Both the position numbers and the translations under genes were made by a program. From Gemmatimonadota bacterium (GTDB lineage Bacteria > Gemmatimonadota > Gemmatimonadetes > Gemmatimonadales > Gemmatimonadaceae), in assembly GCA_947462095.1 (NCBI GenBank), contig CANHNQ010000022.1, positions 1-35,203 on the forward strand: a stretch of DNA of 35,203 nucleotides, in the 5' to 3' direction. The first letter of the stretch is position 1. Each line of letters starts with the position of its first letter. Positions 9,270 to 17,874 of the stretch are shown in pieces. The notes beneath the pieces are model-generated. The model was given only the letters and a program-made list of their open reading frames with translations. It did no database searches and had not been told where the DNA came from.

Positions 9270-10664
9270 CTAGAGGATGTACTTCCGGAGGTCCTCGTCC
9301 TCACTCACGGCTTTCAGGCGCTCCCGGACCATGGCCGAGTCGACGACCACGGCGGCGGTGCCGCGGTCAGGGAGCTCGAACAGCACGTCTTCCAGCAGCG
9401 TGGTCATCACGGTGTGTAACCGGCGCGCACCGATGTTCTCCATGCGCTCGTTCACCCGCGTCGCGACCCGCGCGAGTTCCGCGATACCATCATCCTCGAA
9501 CTTCAGCGACGCGCCGTCGGCTTCCACGAGTGCCGCGTACTGCTTGGTGAGCGCGTTCTCCGGCTCCGTCATGATCCGCACGAAGTCCTGCTCGGTGAGC
9601 GGCTTGAGTTCGACGCGAATGGGAAAGCGTCCCTGCAACTCGGGAATGAGATCGCTGGGCTTCGATACGTGGAATGCACCGGCGGCGATGAACAGGATGT
9701 GATCGGTCTTCACCGTGCCGTACTTCGTCTGCACGTTCGATCCTTCCACGATCGGCAGCAGATCGCGCTGCACGCCTTCGCGCGACACGTCGGGACCACC
9801 GCCCTGCCCGCGCTCGCCGGCGATCTTGTCGATCTCGTCAAGAAAGATGATCCCCATCGCCTCGGTGCGTTCGAGGGCATCCTCGGTGATGTCGTCGAGA
9901 TCGATCAGCTTGTCGAACTCCTCGTCGAGCAGAATGCGACGGGCTTCGCTCACCTTCACGGTGCGCCGCTTCTTCTTCTTGGGCATCATGTCCCGGAACC
10001 ACTCGGCCACACTTTCCATCCCCTCATTGCCGCCGGGGTTCATCGCCCCGGGCATGCCGGGCGCCGATTGCGTGACCTCAAGCTCCACGTCGCGGCCGTC
10101 GAGTTGCCCGTCCAGCAGCAACAGACGCAGCTTGTCGCGCGTGCGCTTGTGGCGTTCCATCAGCGCGTCGTGCTCCGCCTTGACCTCCGGCGTGTCCCCG
10201 GTGGCGACCGGCGGCACGGGCAGCAGCAAGTCGAGCAGTCGCTCGTCGACTTTCTCATTGGCCAGGTCTTCGATTTCCGACTCGCGCTCGGTGCGCACCA
10301 TGTCGATCGCGCTCTCGATGAGATCGCGCACCATGGATTCCACATCACGGCCTACGTAGCCCACCTCGGTGAACTTCGACGCTTCCACCTTGGCGAACGG
10401 TGCGCCGGACAGCTTCGCGAGTCGCCGCGCGATCTCCGTCTTCCCGACGCCCGTGGGGCCGATGAGGATGATGTTGTTGGGCGAGATCTCCTCGCGGATG
10501 GCGTCGGGGGTGCGCTGACGGCGCCAGCGATTGCGCAAGGCGATCGCCACGGACTTCTTGGCGTCGGCCTGGCCGACGATGTAGCGATCGAGCTCCGCGA
10601 CGATCTGTCGCGGCGTCAGGTCAGCGAGCCGAGCGATGGCCTGCTGCGTACGGGGAGAGGGCAT
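9270..10664 (-). CDS. hslU: ATP-dependent protease ATPase subunit HslU (ClpY)
   Basis: The protein has 464 residues. It unfolds substrates and feeds them to the HslV peptidase. The N-terminal TPRQIVAELDRYIVGQ segment, Walker A GPTGVGKT (69-76), pore loop GYVG (102-105), Walker B GIIFLDEID and the C-terminal DLRKYIL tail, which inserts into HslV, are all present. The I domain (about 110-230) carries a charged MPKKKKRR segment. The start is ATG at 10664; an upstream in-frame extension lacks family similarity. An AGGAGG lies about 16 bases before the ATG, farther than usual. Its partner hslV is not adjacent: a gene on the opposite strand sits between them, and the divergent start codons are only 33 bases apart. 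Confidence 0.96.
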   Translation of the reverse strand: MPSPRTQQAIARLADLTPRQIVAELDRYIVGQADAKKSVAIALRNRWRRQRTPDAIREEISPNNIILIGPTGVGKTEIARRLAKLSGAPFAKVEASKFTEVGYVGRDVESMVRDLIESAIDMVRTERESEIEDLANEKVDERLLDLLLPVPPVATGDTPEVKAEHDALMERHKRTRDKLRLLLLDGQLDGRDVELEVTQSAPGMPGAMNPGGNEGMESVAEWFRDMMPKKKKRRTVKVSEARRILLDEEFDKLIDLDDITEDALERTEAMGIIFLDEIDKIAGERGQGGGPDVSREGVQRDLLPIVEGSNVQTKYGTVKTDHILFIAAGAFHVSKPSDLIPELQGRFPIRVELKPLTEQDFVRIMTEPENALTKQYAALVEADGASLKFEDDGIAELARVATRVNERMENIGARRLHTVMTTLLEDVLFELPDRGTAAVVVDSAMVRERLKAVSEDEDLRKYIL

Positions 10665-10697
10665 GCCGAACGCTAACCAGCCTCCTAGCTTTCGCGC

Positions 10698-13076
10698 ATG
10701 TCTTTTCTGCTCAGTCTTGCCGGTGCGCTGCAGCTGTCGGGGGCTTCCCTTCCCGCCGTGTCCGCCACCCACGCGCGAAGTGATTCGACTCCGGCGGTCT
10801 ATCACGCCATCAACGGCCAGACCGAGGTCCGCATGGGCCGCCCGAACGCGGCGGTCGTGGAGATCGACGGGCGTCTGGACGAGCCGGTGTGGCGTTCGGC
10901 CTCGCTGCTGACCGGTTTTTCCCTCTACAACCCCACCGACGGCCGACCGGCACCGGACTCGACGGAAGTGCGCGTGTGGTACTCGTCGACCGCGATGTAC
11001 TTCGGGGTCCGCGCGTTCGAGCCGCACGGCATTGTGCGCGCCACGCTGGCGGACCGCGACCGTATCAGCGCCGACGACAACATCGAGATTCATCTCGATC
11101 CCTTTCAGGAGCGCCGTCGCGCGTTCGTGTTTATCGTGAACCCGCTCGGCATTCAGGCCGACGGCACGAAGGCGGAAGGTGGCGGATTCATCCCGGGGTC
11201 GAACGTGATGCCCGGGCAGAACGATCTCAGCGCGGATTTCCTCTGGACGTCACGCGGGCACGTGGAGGACTGGGGCTACGAAGTCGAGATTCGCATTCCG
11301 TATACCAGCCTGCGCTTTCCCTCGGGCGGCGTGCAGCGCTGGGGCGTGCAGTTCAGCCGCAAGGTGCAGCACAGCGGGTACGAAGAAACGTGGACGCCGG
11401 TGCAGCGGGGGGCGGCCTCGTTCATCGCGCAGGAGGGATGGCTGGCCGGCATGACAGGACTGTCGCGCGGCCTCGATGCGCTGATCAATCCCGAGCTCAC
11501 GAGCACGATCAGCGGTGTGCCGTCAACCGATCCTACCAACGTGAAGGATTGGCGTTACTCGAGTACGCCGCGCGTGGGCGGCAATGTGCGGGTGGGGCTT
11601 GGGAGCAATTTCGTGCTGAACGGCAGCATCCGTCCGGATTTTTCGCAGGTCGAGGCCGACGCCTTGCAGGTGGCCGCCGACCCGCGATTCGCGCTGTTCT
11701 ATCCGGAGCGCCGTCCGTTTTTCGTGGAGGGTGCCGACCAGTTCAACGTGCCGAACACGCTGGTGTACACGCGCCGCATCGTGCAACCCGATGCGGCCCT
11801 CAAGCTCACCGGCCGACTGGGCCGCTCGAACATCGCCGTGCTGTCGGCGCTCGACGCCGCACCGAGCACGCTGGGCGCGACGAGACCGCTGGTGGACATC
11901 GTGCGCATCACGCGCGACTTCCAGCTGCAGTCGCAGAGTGGGGTGGTGTACAGCGAGCGGGTGAGCGAAGGGCGCGCCAACCGGGTGTTCGGTGCCGACG
12001 TCCGCCACGTCTTCGGCGGCATGTACTACGCGCAGGCGCAGGCGGTGGGCAGTCTCACGCGCGCGGCAGGCGAGCAGAAGCGCGGCGGCCTGTGGGAAGC
12101 GGTGGTGGATCGCACCGGCCGTGGCTGGGGGTTCCACTACAACGTGCTCGGTGTGACGCCGGAGTTCCGCACCGACAACGGCTTTGTGGCGCGTACGGGT
12201 TTTGTGACCGTGAATACCGCCAACCGCGTGTCGATTTTCGGCAAGCAGGGGCAGCTCTTCGAAAAGCTGCAGACCTTCTCGCAGGTGAGCGGCCTGTGGC
12301 AGTACGGTGAGTTCTTCAAGGGCCGGAGCCTGCTCGAGAGCAAAGCGAGCCTCGGCAACACGGTCACGCTGCGCCGTGGTTGGTCGCTGGGCTACACGCC
12401 GGCGCTGGCCACCTACGCATTCGATCCGTCGGTGTACGGCGCACTGCGCGTACTGGTGAACAACAGCGCGATGCCGTTCACGCCGTCGCCGCGCATCACT
12501 GCGTTCTCACAGCAGGCCAGTATCTCCACCCCGCAGTTCCGTCGCTTTGCGGCGTCGGCCAGTGTGCTGCGCTCGCGCGACGTGGACTTCAACGAGACGT
12601 CGCGCGTGAACCGCACCGCCTACAGCGGCAGTGTGGATTGGCGTCCGAATACACGACTGCGGATGAACGCCACCTACGCCAGTAATGAGTTCGTGCGCCG
12701 TGTGGACGATGTGTCGACGTTCTCGACGCAGATTCCGCGTGTGAAGGCAGAGTATCAGCTGTCGCGGTGGGTGTTCGTGCGACTCATCACGCAGTACGAA
12801 GCGAACCGACGCGAGACATTGCGCGACTGGCGCACCGGCTCCCTGCTGTACACCCGGCGGGCCGACGGTTCACTCACGCCGACGGTGGCCACGCGCTCGA
12901 ATCTGTTGCGCGCCGATTGGCTGTTCTCGTTCCGCCCGAGTCCAGGCACGGTGCTGTTCGCCGGCTATGGCAGCAGCCTCACCGAGCCCGAAGCACTCGG
13001 ACTGAATCGACTGCGCCGAGTGAGCGACAGTTTCTTTCTGAAGGCCAGCTGGGTGAACCGGATCGGCGCGCGCTAA
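10698..13076 (+). CDS. DUF5916-type outer-membrane protein with N-terminal CBM9-like domain
   Basis: The protein has 792 residues. An N-terminal signal peptide ends near the ATHA segment at about 24-27. Residues about 50-230 resemble the family-9 carbohydrate-binding-like domain (DGRLDEPVW, then IEIHLDPF). The rest matches DUF5916, with the diagnostic PDFSQVEAD followed by FYPERRPFFVEG and many amphipathic strands expected of an outer-membrane beta barrel. The biological role of DUF5916 proteins is unknown; transport or surface binding is inference. Start ATG at 10698 is supported by the signal peptide although no ribosome-binding site is clear. It lies between hslU and hslV on the opposite strand and interrupts that pair. 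Codon use looks like its neighbours, so the insertion is not recent from a foreign source. Confidence 0.85.
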   Translation: MSFLLSLAGALQLSGASLPAVSATHARSDSTPAVYHAINGQTEVRMGRPNAAVVEIDGRLDEPVWRSASLLTGFSLYNPTDGRPAPDSTEVRVWYSSTAMYFGVRAFEPHGIVRATLADRDRISADDNIEIHLDPFQERRRAFVFIVNPLGIQADGTKAEGGGFIPGSNVMPGQNDLSADFLWTSRGHVEDWGYEVEIRIPYTSLRFPSGGVQRWGVQFSRKVQHSGYEETWTPVQRGAASFIAQEGWLAGMTGLSRGLDALINPELTSTISGVPSTDPTNVKDWRYSSTPRVGGNVRVGLGSNFVLNGSIRPDFSQVEADALQVAADPRFALFYPERRPFFVEGADQFNVPNTLVYTRRIVQPDAALKLTGRLGRSNIAVLSALDAAPSTLGATRPLVDIVRITRDFQLQSQSGVVYSERVSEGRANRVFGADVRHVFGGMYYAQAQAVGSLTRAAGEQKRGGLWEAVVDRTGRGWGFHYNVLGVTPEFRTDNGFVARTGFVTVNTANRVSIFGKQGQLFEKLQTFSQVSGLWQYGEFFKGRSLLESKASLGNTVTLRRGWSLGYTPALATYAFDPSVYGALRVLVNNSAMPFTPSPRITAFSQQASISTPQFRRFAASASVLRSRDVDFNETSRVNRTAYSGSVDWRPNTRLRMNATYASNEFVRRVDDVSTFSTQIPRVKAEYQLSRWVFVRLITQYEANRRETLRDWRTGSLLYTRRADGSLTPTVATRSNLLRADWLFSFRPSPGTVLFAGYGSSLTEPEALGLNRLRRVSDSFFLKASWVNRIGAR

Positions 13077-13094
13077 GCGGCGTGCTCAGCCGCT
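13076..13094. terminator. Short hairpin between convergent DUF5916 and hslV genes
   Basis: AGCGGC (13076-13081) and GCCGCT (13089-13094) form a 6-bp stem with a seven-base loop in the 20-base gap between the two stops. There is no T tract on either strand, so it may be a weak bidirectional terminator. Confidence 0.3.
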
Positions 13095-13096
13095 CG

Positions 13097-13642
13097 CTAC
13101 GCCGTGGGTTCGAGGACGGTGATGTTGGTGTTGGTGTAAATACAGATTTCACCGGCGATCGTGAGGGCCTTCTCCACGATCTCCGCGGGTGAGAGCGTGG
13201 TCTCGCGCACGAGGGCGCGGGCGGCGGCCTGCGCATAGGCACCGCCGGAGCCGATGGCGAGAATGCCGTCGTCGGGCTCGATGAGTTCGCCGTTGCCGCT
13301 CAGCATGAAGCCGTGATCGACATCCGTCACGATGAGCATGGCTTCAAGGCGGCGGAGCACACGATCGCTGCGCCACTCCTTGGCCAGTTCGACGGCGGCC
13401 TTGGGGAGGTTTCCGGGGAAGCGATCGAGCTTCTCCTCGAACTTCTCGAAGAGGGTGATCGCGTCGGCCACGGAACCGGCGAACCCGGCGATCACGCGTC
13501 CCCCCTTGAGGGGACGGACCTTCACCGCCTGCGCCTTGGCGATGGTGTCGCCAACGGAGACCTGGCCGTCGCCGCCGATGGCCACGCGTCCGTCGCGTCG
13601 CACGGCCAGGATGGTGGTGGCACGGATGATTGGGAGAGGCAT
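13097..13642 (-). CDS. hslV: ATP-dependent protease peptidase subunit HslV (ClpQ)
   Basis: The protein has 181 residues. It is the threonine peptidase of the HslUV protease. After an eight-residue propeptide the mature protein should begin at Thr9 in [12 protein letters not shown], as in other HslV proteins that start with Thr-Thr-Ile. [27 protein letters not shown] and the [17 protein letters not shown] segment are characteristic. Start ATG is at 13642. The next gene on the opposite strand starts only nine bases away, so any promoter must overlap that gene or the transcript is nearly leaderless. hslU lies 2.4 kb downstream beyond the DUF5916 gene. Confidence 0.96.
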   Translation of the reverse strand: MPLPIIRATTILAVRRDGRVAIGGDGQVSVGDTIAKAQAVKVRPLKGGRVIAGFAGSVADAITLFEKFEEKLDRFPGNLPKAAVELAKEWRSDRVLRRLEAMLIVTDVDHGFMLSGNGELIEPDDGILAIGSGGAYAQAAARALVRETTLSPAEIVEKALTIAGEICIYTNTNITVLEPTA

Positions 13643-13651
13643 ATTTCAGGA

Positions 13652-14629
13652 ATGTACCCTATCTCCTTCGACGACGTCGTCGCGGCGCGCTCCCGGCTGC
13701 GCCCGTATCTGGACCCGTCTCCGGTCCGACACTATCCGCCACTGGACGAGTTGGTCGGCCACGGCATCCGCGTGCTGGTGAAGCACGAGAACCATCTGCC
13801 CACCGGCAGCTTCAAGGTGCGCAACGGGACCTCGTCGATCACCGCGCTTACCGACGACGAGGTGGCGCGCGGCGTGATCGCCGCCAGCACGGGGAACCAC
13901 GGGCTGGGGCTGGCGTGGTCGGGGGCCCAGCGCGGCGTGTCGGTCACGATCTGCGTGCCGCGCGGCAACAACCCGGAGAAGAGCGCCGCCATCCGCGGAC
14001 TGGGGGCGACCGTGCTTGAGGTGGGCGACCGGTACGACGAGACGATCGCGGCCTGTCGCGCACTGGCCGATCGCGATGGCAAGACGTTGGTGCACTCGAC
14101 GAACCACCGCGAGGTGATCGCCGGCGCGGGTACGATGACGGCGGAGTTACTGGAGCAGGCGCCGGACGTGGATGCGGTGATTATCGCCTTGGGCGGTGGT
14201 TCGCAGGCCGTTGGTGCGGCGGTGGTACGCGACGCGGTGAAGCCGGCGCTCGAGGTGTACGCGGTGCAGAGCGTCGGCGCATCAGCGCAGCACGATGCGT
14301 GGCACGACGGCGCGCCGCGCGCGGGCGCATCGGTGCAGACGTTCGCCGAGGGGATCGCAACCGGCGCGACGTACGACCTGACGTTCGCGGCCCTGCGCGA
14401 CGGACTGGCCGGGTTCGTGCTGGTTGAGGAGGCGGCCATTGCGCAGGGGGTCCGCGATCTGTGGCGGATCACGCACAACCTGGCCGAGGGTGCCGGGGCG
14501 ACCGGACTGGCGGGGCTGCATGCCTTGGCCCCGCGGCTCGCGGGGCGCACAGTGGGCATCATCGTGTGCGGAGGCAATCTCGATGCGGCGCGCGCGGTAA
14601 CGGTGTTGTCCGGGGGCACGCCGGTTTGA
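13652..14629 (+). CDS. PLP-dependent threonine/serine dehydratase-like enzyme
   Basis: The protein has 325 residues and the fold type II PLP signature. Lys55 in PTGSFKVRN should form the Schiff base, STGNHG binds the substrate carboxylate (about 79-84) and a glycine-rich GGGSQAVG loop (181-188) holds the phosphate. It lacks the C-terminal ACT regulatory domain of biosynthetic IlvA, so it is a catabolic threonine or serine dehydratase or a related dehydratase such as those of ectoine breakdown. The substrate cannot be decided from sequence. I chose the ATG at 13652, preceded by CAGGA, because upstream in-frame sequence is antisense to hslV. It is divergent from hslV with nine bases between start codons. 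Confidence 0.85.
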   Translation: MYPISFDDVVAARSRLRPYLDPSPVRHYPPLDELVGHGIRVLVKHENHLPTGSFKVRNGTSSITALTDDEVARGVIAASTGNHGLGLAWSGAQRGVSVTICVPRGNNPEKSAAIRGLGATVLEVGDRYDETIAACRALADRDGKTLVHSTNHREVIAGAGTMTAELLEQAPDVDAVIIALGGGSQAVGAAVVRDAVKPALEVYAVQSVGASAQHDAWHDGAPRAGASVQTFAEGIATGATYDLTFAALRDGLAGFVLVEEAAIAQGVRDLWRITHNLAEGAGATGLAGLHALAPRLAGRTVGIIVCGGNLDAARAVTVLSGGTPV

Positions 14630-15182
14630 GTCGTTGGTGTGCTGGCGGACGGGTGATGGTCGCCGATGCACCTCCCTTTCGCCGCTTCCTGCGGGCGGGA
14701 CCCGTGGGTTCGCCGCGCGGGTGAGGGGCGGCCGCCCGCAGAGGCGGCTGCAGGGCGATGCACCGCCGCCCTACCGGGGGGCCGAGGGAGCACACGGCTC
14801 GGGGCTCGAGGGTGGCGTGCCTTCGGGGAGCTCGTGGCGCGCGAGCCGCGTCGCCGTGATTGCTGTCGGGCTTTGCGGTGGCGCGTGGCTCTCCGCGCTT
14901 ACTCACCTCCGCAACTGCGCGCCGGACTTACCCTCGGGGCACGGGGCCATCGGCAAACAGCACGGACGTGATTTCTGGCCATCTGCGAGTGTAGCCGCTC
15001 GGTCCGTGGGGCTCCACGGCGGCTCTCTGCGAGGGCCGCGCAGTCCTCTCGCGGCGCTCCGATGGTGCACCCCGCGGAAAAGCCGACGAGGAGTTCCCCA
15101 CGGGCCGACGCGGCGTACGCGCCCAAGCCAGCCACCGCACGCACCACGACCCGAGCCGCAAGCGCACCACCACCCACAGAAT
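14630..15182. other. Convergent gap of 553 bases without a recognisable gene
   Basis: This stretch separates the dehydratase (+) from xerC (-), both ending here. It is very GC-rich. Open frames exist on both strands but read as low-complexity Arg/Ala/Pro/Gly sequence with no family similarity. It contains a strong nested inverted repeat at 14691-14739. It could be a decayed gene, a dispersed repeat or a structured RNA; nothing seen decides between these. Confidence 0.5.
14691..14739 (+). repeat. Nested inverted repeat downstream of the dehydratase gene
   Basis: Outer arms GCGGGCGG (14691-14698) and CCGCCCGC (14732-14739) enclose inner arms ACCCG (14700-14704) and CGGGT (14718-14722). The structure lies about 60 bases after the dehydratase stop and could help terminate it, although no T tract follows. 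Confidence 0.45.
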
Positions 15183-16157
15183 TCAGGCGCGCGGGTGCGC
15201 CTGCCGATAGACCTTTTTGAGACGCTCGACGCTGGTGTGCGTGTAGATCTGCGTGGTGCTGATGCTGGCGTGGCCGAGCAGCTCCTGTACGGCGCGCAGA
15301 TCCGCGCCGCCGTCGACGAGATGCGTGGCGAAGCTGTGCCGTAGCGAGTGCGTGCTCAGCCCTGCCCCTTCATCGACCGCGGAGAGCAGCCCCACGATCG
15401 CGTGTTGAATGGCGCGCGGGCTCATGCGTCCACCGCGCTCGCTGAGAAACACGGCCCCGCGCGCGGGCTTCTTGTGGCTCTCCTTCACCTTCGCGAGCAA
15501 GGCATCGCGCTTCACGAGGTAGTTGCGCAGCGCGCGTTGAGCGTGATCACCCACCGGCACGATGCGCTCCTTGCGTCCCTTGCCGCGCACCTTGACCTGT
15601 TGTGCCACGAGGTCGAGATCGCCGAGGTCGATCCCGCGCAATTCGGAAAGCCGGAGCCCGCTCGAGTAAAACAGCTCGAGCATCGCGAGGTTGCGCACGT
15701 CGGTGAACTCGAGACTCTGGGCTCTCGTGGCGGCATGTTCGAGCAGCGTCTCGGCCTGCCGCTTGTCGAGATAGGCTGGCAGCGTACGCGGCAGCCGCGG
15801 TGATCCCACCGCGCGCGCGGGATTGACGTCGACCCGTTCGTCGCGGTGCATCCAGCGATAGAAGCTGCGCACCGCCGACAGTTGACGCGCCACGGAGCGT
15901 TTGGCGAGTCCGCGGCGGGTGCAGTATGCCATGAAGCCGCGGATGTCGGTGCGTCCCAGGTCGTTCCATTGCCACCCGTCAATGCCGTGCGTACTGGCGA
16001 GCCAGGTGGAAAACTCGCGCAGGTCACGCCGATACGCCGAGATGGTGTTGGGCGACAGATCACGCTCCTTGGCGAGATGGACGAGGAACTCGTCGATCTC
16101 GGCGGGGAGCGGCGCGTCCGGCATTGCGGTAGGCGGGAGCGCGATCTCGTCGCTCAC
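15183..16157 (-). CDS. xerC: Site-specific tyrosine recombinase XerC-like
   Basis: The protein has 324 residues. It has a core-binding SAM-like domain (about 20-105) and a catalytic domain (about 120-320). The expected catalytic set is present: Arg169 (SSGLRLSEL), Lys193 (RGKGRKER), His270 and Arg273 (STHSLRHSF), His296 (LLGHAS) and nucleophile Tyr305 (TTQIYTH). Such enzymes resolve chromosome dimers at dif with a partner recombinase. Its position next to trmFO and topA, as in Bacillus codV, supports a housekeeping XerC rather than a phage integrase. GTG start at 16157 lies four bases after the trmFO stop, with GGGTGA serving as ribosome-binding site. XerC and XerD cannot be separated with certainty. 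Confidence 0.9.
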   Translation of the reverse strand: MSDEIALPPTAMPDAPLPAEIDEFLVHLAKERDLSPNTISAYRRDLREFSTWLASTHGIDGWQWNDLGRTDIRGFMAYCTRRGLAKRSVARQLSAVRSFYRWMHRDERVDVNPARAVGSPRLPRTLPAYLDKRQAETLLEHAATRAQSLEFTDVRNLAMLELFYSSGLRLSELRGIDLGDLDLVAQQVKVRGKGRKERIVPVGDHAQRALRNYLVKRDALLAKVKESHKKPARGAVFLSERGGRMSPRAIQHAIVGLLSAVDEGAGLSTHSLRHSFATHLVDGGADLRAVQELLGHASISTTQIYTHTSVERLKKVYRQAHPRA

Positions 16158-16161
16158 GGGG

Positions 16162-17526
16162 TCACCCGTGCACGGCGGCGGGAATAATGCCGGCCTCGTC
16201 GCGCCACGCCGCCATCGCGGAGAGCGCGCGTTCGGCGAAGAGTTCGCGCTTCTTCGCCTTGTCCTTCAGCACCTTCGGCGCGACGCCTTCCAACTCATCG
16301 AGCAACCCGAAGTTGGCGTTCATGGGCTGGAAGTGCTTGGGATCGGCTTCGCGCATGTAGCGATACAGGGCGCCCATCATCGTGGCGGGCGGCGGCACCA
16401 CCGGGGCATCGCCGGAGATCTGCCGCGCGAGATTGATGCCCGCCAAGAGGCCGGTGGCACTGCTCTCGGTGTAGCCCTCCACGCCGGTGATCTGTCCCGC
16501 GAACATCAGCTGTGGCGTATCGCGCAACGACAGATGCGGCGACAGCGCGGCCGGGGCATTCACGTACGAGTTGCGATGAATGGACCCGAAGCGCAGGAAC
16601 TCCGCGTCGGCCAATCCGGGGATCATGCGAAACACGCGCGCCTGTTCAGGGATGCGCAGGCGCGTCTGAAAGCCCACGAGATTCCACATGCGACCGCCGC
16701 GGTCCTCCATGCGCAGCTGCACGACGGCGTGCGGACGCGAGGTGGAGCGTGGGTCCTGCAGGCCGATCGGCTTCATGGGGCCAAAGCGCAAGGACTCACG
16801 TCCGCGGCGCGCCATCTCTTCGATGGGCATGCACCCTTCGAAGTACGGCACCGCGTCGAACTCGTGCGCGGTGAACTGGTCGGCCGTGCTGAGGGCGTCG
16901 ATGAACGCTTCGTATTCGTCGCGGGTGAAGGCGCAGTTGAGATACGCGCCTTCGTCGCCGGCACCGTCCATCGTTTCCTTCCCCCAGCGCGACGCACGGA
17001 ATGCGATGGTCTGGTCGATCGACTCCAGCGACACCACGGGGGCGATGGCATCGTAGAAGGCCAACGACTCAACGCCGAGTCGGGCCCGGATGGCGTCGGC
17101 GAGCGCGTCGGAGGTGAGCGGGCCGGTGGCGATGATGCCGACGTCGGGGAGCGACGTGACTTCCTCCCGCGACACGCGGATGCGCGGGTGCGCATGGATG
17201 CGATCATGCACGTGCTGCGAGAAGATCTCGCGATCGACCGTGAGCGCCGATCCGCCGGGGACGCGCGACTGATCGGCGCAGTCGAGAATGAGCGAGCCGA
17301 GCTGACGCATCTCGGCTTTCAGCAGGCCGTGGGCGTTGCTGGTCTCGGTGCTCTTGAAGGTGTTCGAGCAGACGAGTTCACCGAGTTTTTCGGTGCGGTG
17401 CGCGGCGGTGCCGCGGACGGGGCGCATTTCATGCACCACGACAGAATGCCCGCGCTCGGCGAGCTGCCAAGCGGCTTCGCTTCCGGCGAGCCCGCCGCCG
17501 ATCACATGCACTTCGTTGGATGCCAT
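16162..17526 (-). CDS. trmFO: Methylenetetrahydrofolate-tRNA-(uracil-5-)-methyltransferase
   Basis: The protein has 454 residues. It makes ribothymidine at position 54 of tRNA using methylenetetrahydrofolate and FAD. The FAD-binding VIGGGLAGSEAAWQLAERG is at the N-terminus. ELVCSNTFKS holds Cys53 and PYFEGCMPIEEMA holds Cys232, equivalents of the two catalytic cysteines known in Bacillus. MNANFGLL and the C-terminal domain are complete. Start ATG is at 17526. It precedes xerC by four bases and follows topA after a terminator and a gap of about 280 bases, so it may have its own promoter. Confidence 0.96.
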   Translation of the reverse strand: MASNEVHVIGGGLAGSEAAWQLAERGHSVVVHEMRPVRGTAAHRTEKLGELVCSNTFKSTETSNAHGLLKAEMRQLGSLILDCADQSRVPGGSALTVDREIFSQHVHDRIHAHPRIRVSREEVTSLPDVGIIATGPLTSDALADAIRARLGVESLAFYDAIAPVVSLESIDQTIAFRASRWGKETMDGAGDEGAYLNCAFTRDEYEAFIDALSTADQFTAHEFDAVPYFEGCMPIEEMARRGRESLRFGPMKPIGLQDPRSTSRPHAVVQLRMEDRGGRMWNLVGFQTRLRIPEQARVFRMIPGLADAEFLRFGSIHRNSYVNAPAALSPHLSLRDTPQLMFAGQITGVEGYTESSATGLLAGINLARQISGDAPVVPPPATMMGALYRYMREADPKHFQPMNANFGLLDELEGVAPKVLKDKAKKRELFAERALSAMAAWRDEAGIIPAAVHG

Positions 17527-17810
17527 GCGTGAAGTCTAACGGGGCGCGCTTTCGTTGGGTTCGTGGTGCGCGCGGTGGCTCGGTCGGTGTGAACGCTCGT
17601 GCGACATCGGGGGGCAGCGGTACGCGCTCGACGCAGCCCGGCCAGGCCCGTGGGTCCCCGCGGCGAATCTCTGCGGGGGTGACGCCGGCGCCGGCGCGTA
17701 GCGACAGGCGCACGGCCACCCCCGCAGCAAATTCGCCAAGGGGATCCCACGGTTCGCGTCGGGCGTCTCGCGCACACCACAGCCCATAGCCGATGGCCCA
17801 TTGCCCATAG
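17527..17810. other. Gap between topA terminator and trmFO
   Basis: No gene is supported here. A minus-strand frame runs through it and into trmFO in another frame, but its product resembles no family. Bases 17781-17810 contain imperfect repeats of a GCCCATAG/GCCCATTG unit, a pattern that suggests slippage or a small dispersed repeat. A trmFO promoter should lie in this gap, but I cannot point to clear boxes. Confidence 0.45.
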
Positions 17811-17850
17811 CAAAACGGTCGCGTCAGGCATGAATGCCAGCGCGACCGTT
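17811..17850 (-). terminator. Intrinsic terminator of topA
   Basis: Arms AACGGTCGCG (17814-17823) and CGCGACCGTT (17841-17850) form a perfect 10-bp stem. The loop contains a further GGCAT/ATGCC pairing. On the minus strand the stem ends in TTTT, and it starts about 25 bases after the topA stop. Confidence 0.85.
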
Positions 17851-17874
17851 CCACGATTCATCCAACCCGGCCGG

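Noticed and set aside
14634..15344. Long plus-strand frame across the dehydratase-xerC gap
   Set aside because: It overlaps the end of xerC in antisense and encodes Arg/Pro/Gly-rich sequence typical of GC-rich chance frames.
15183..16157. XerC-like gene as a phage or island integrase
   Set aside because: It sits in the conserved topA-trmFO-xerC order, has the usual XerC/D length, and no tRNA or attachment repeats are nearby.
17429..17854. Minus-strand frame between topA and trmFO as a small gene
   Set aside because: It runs out of frame through the start of trmFO, begins inside the topA terminator and resembles no family.
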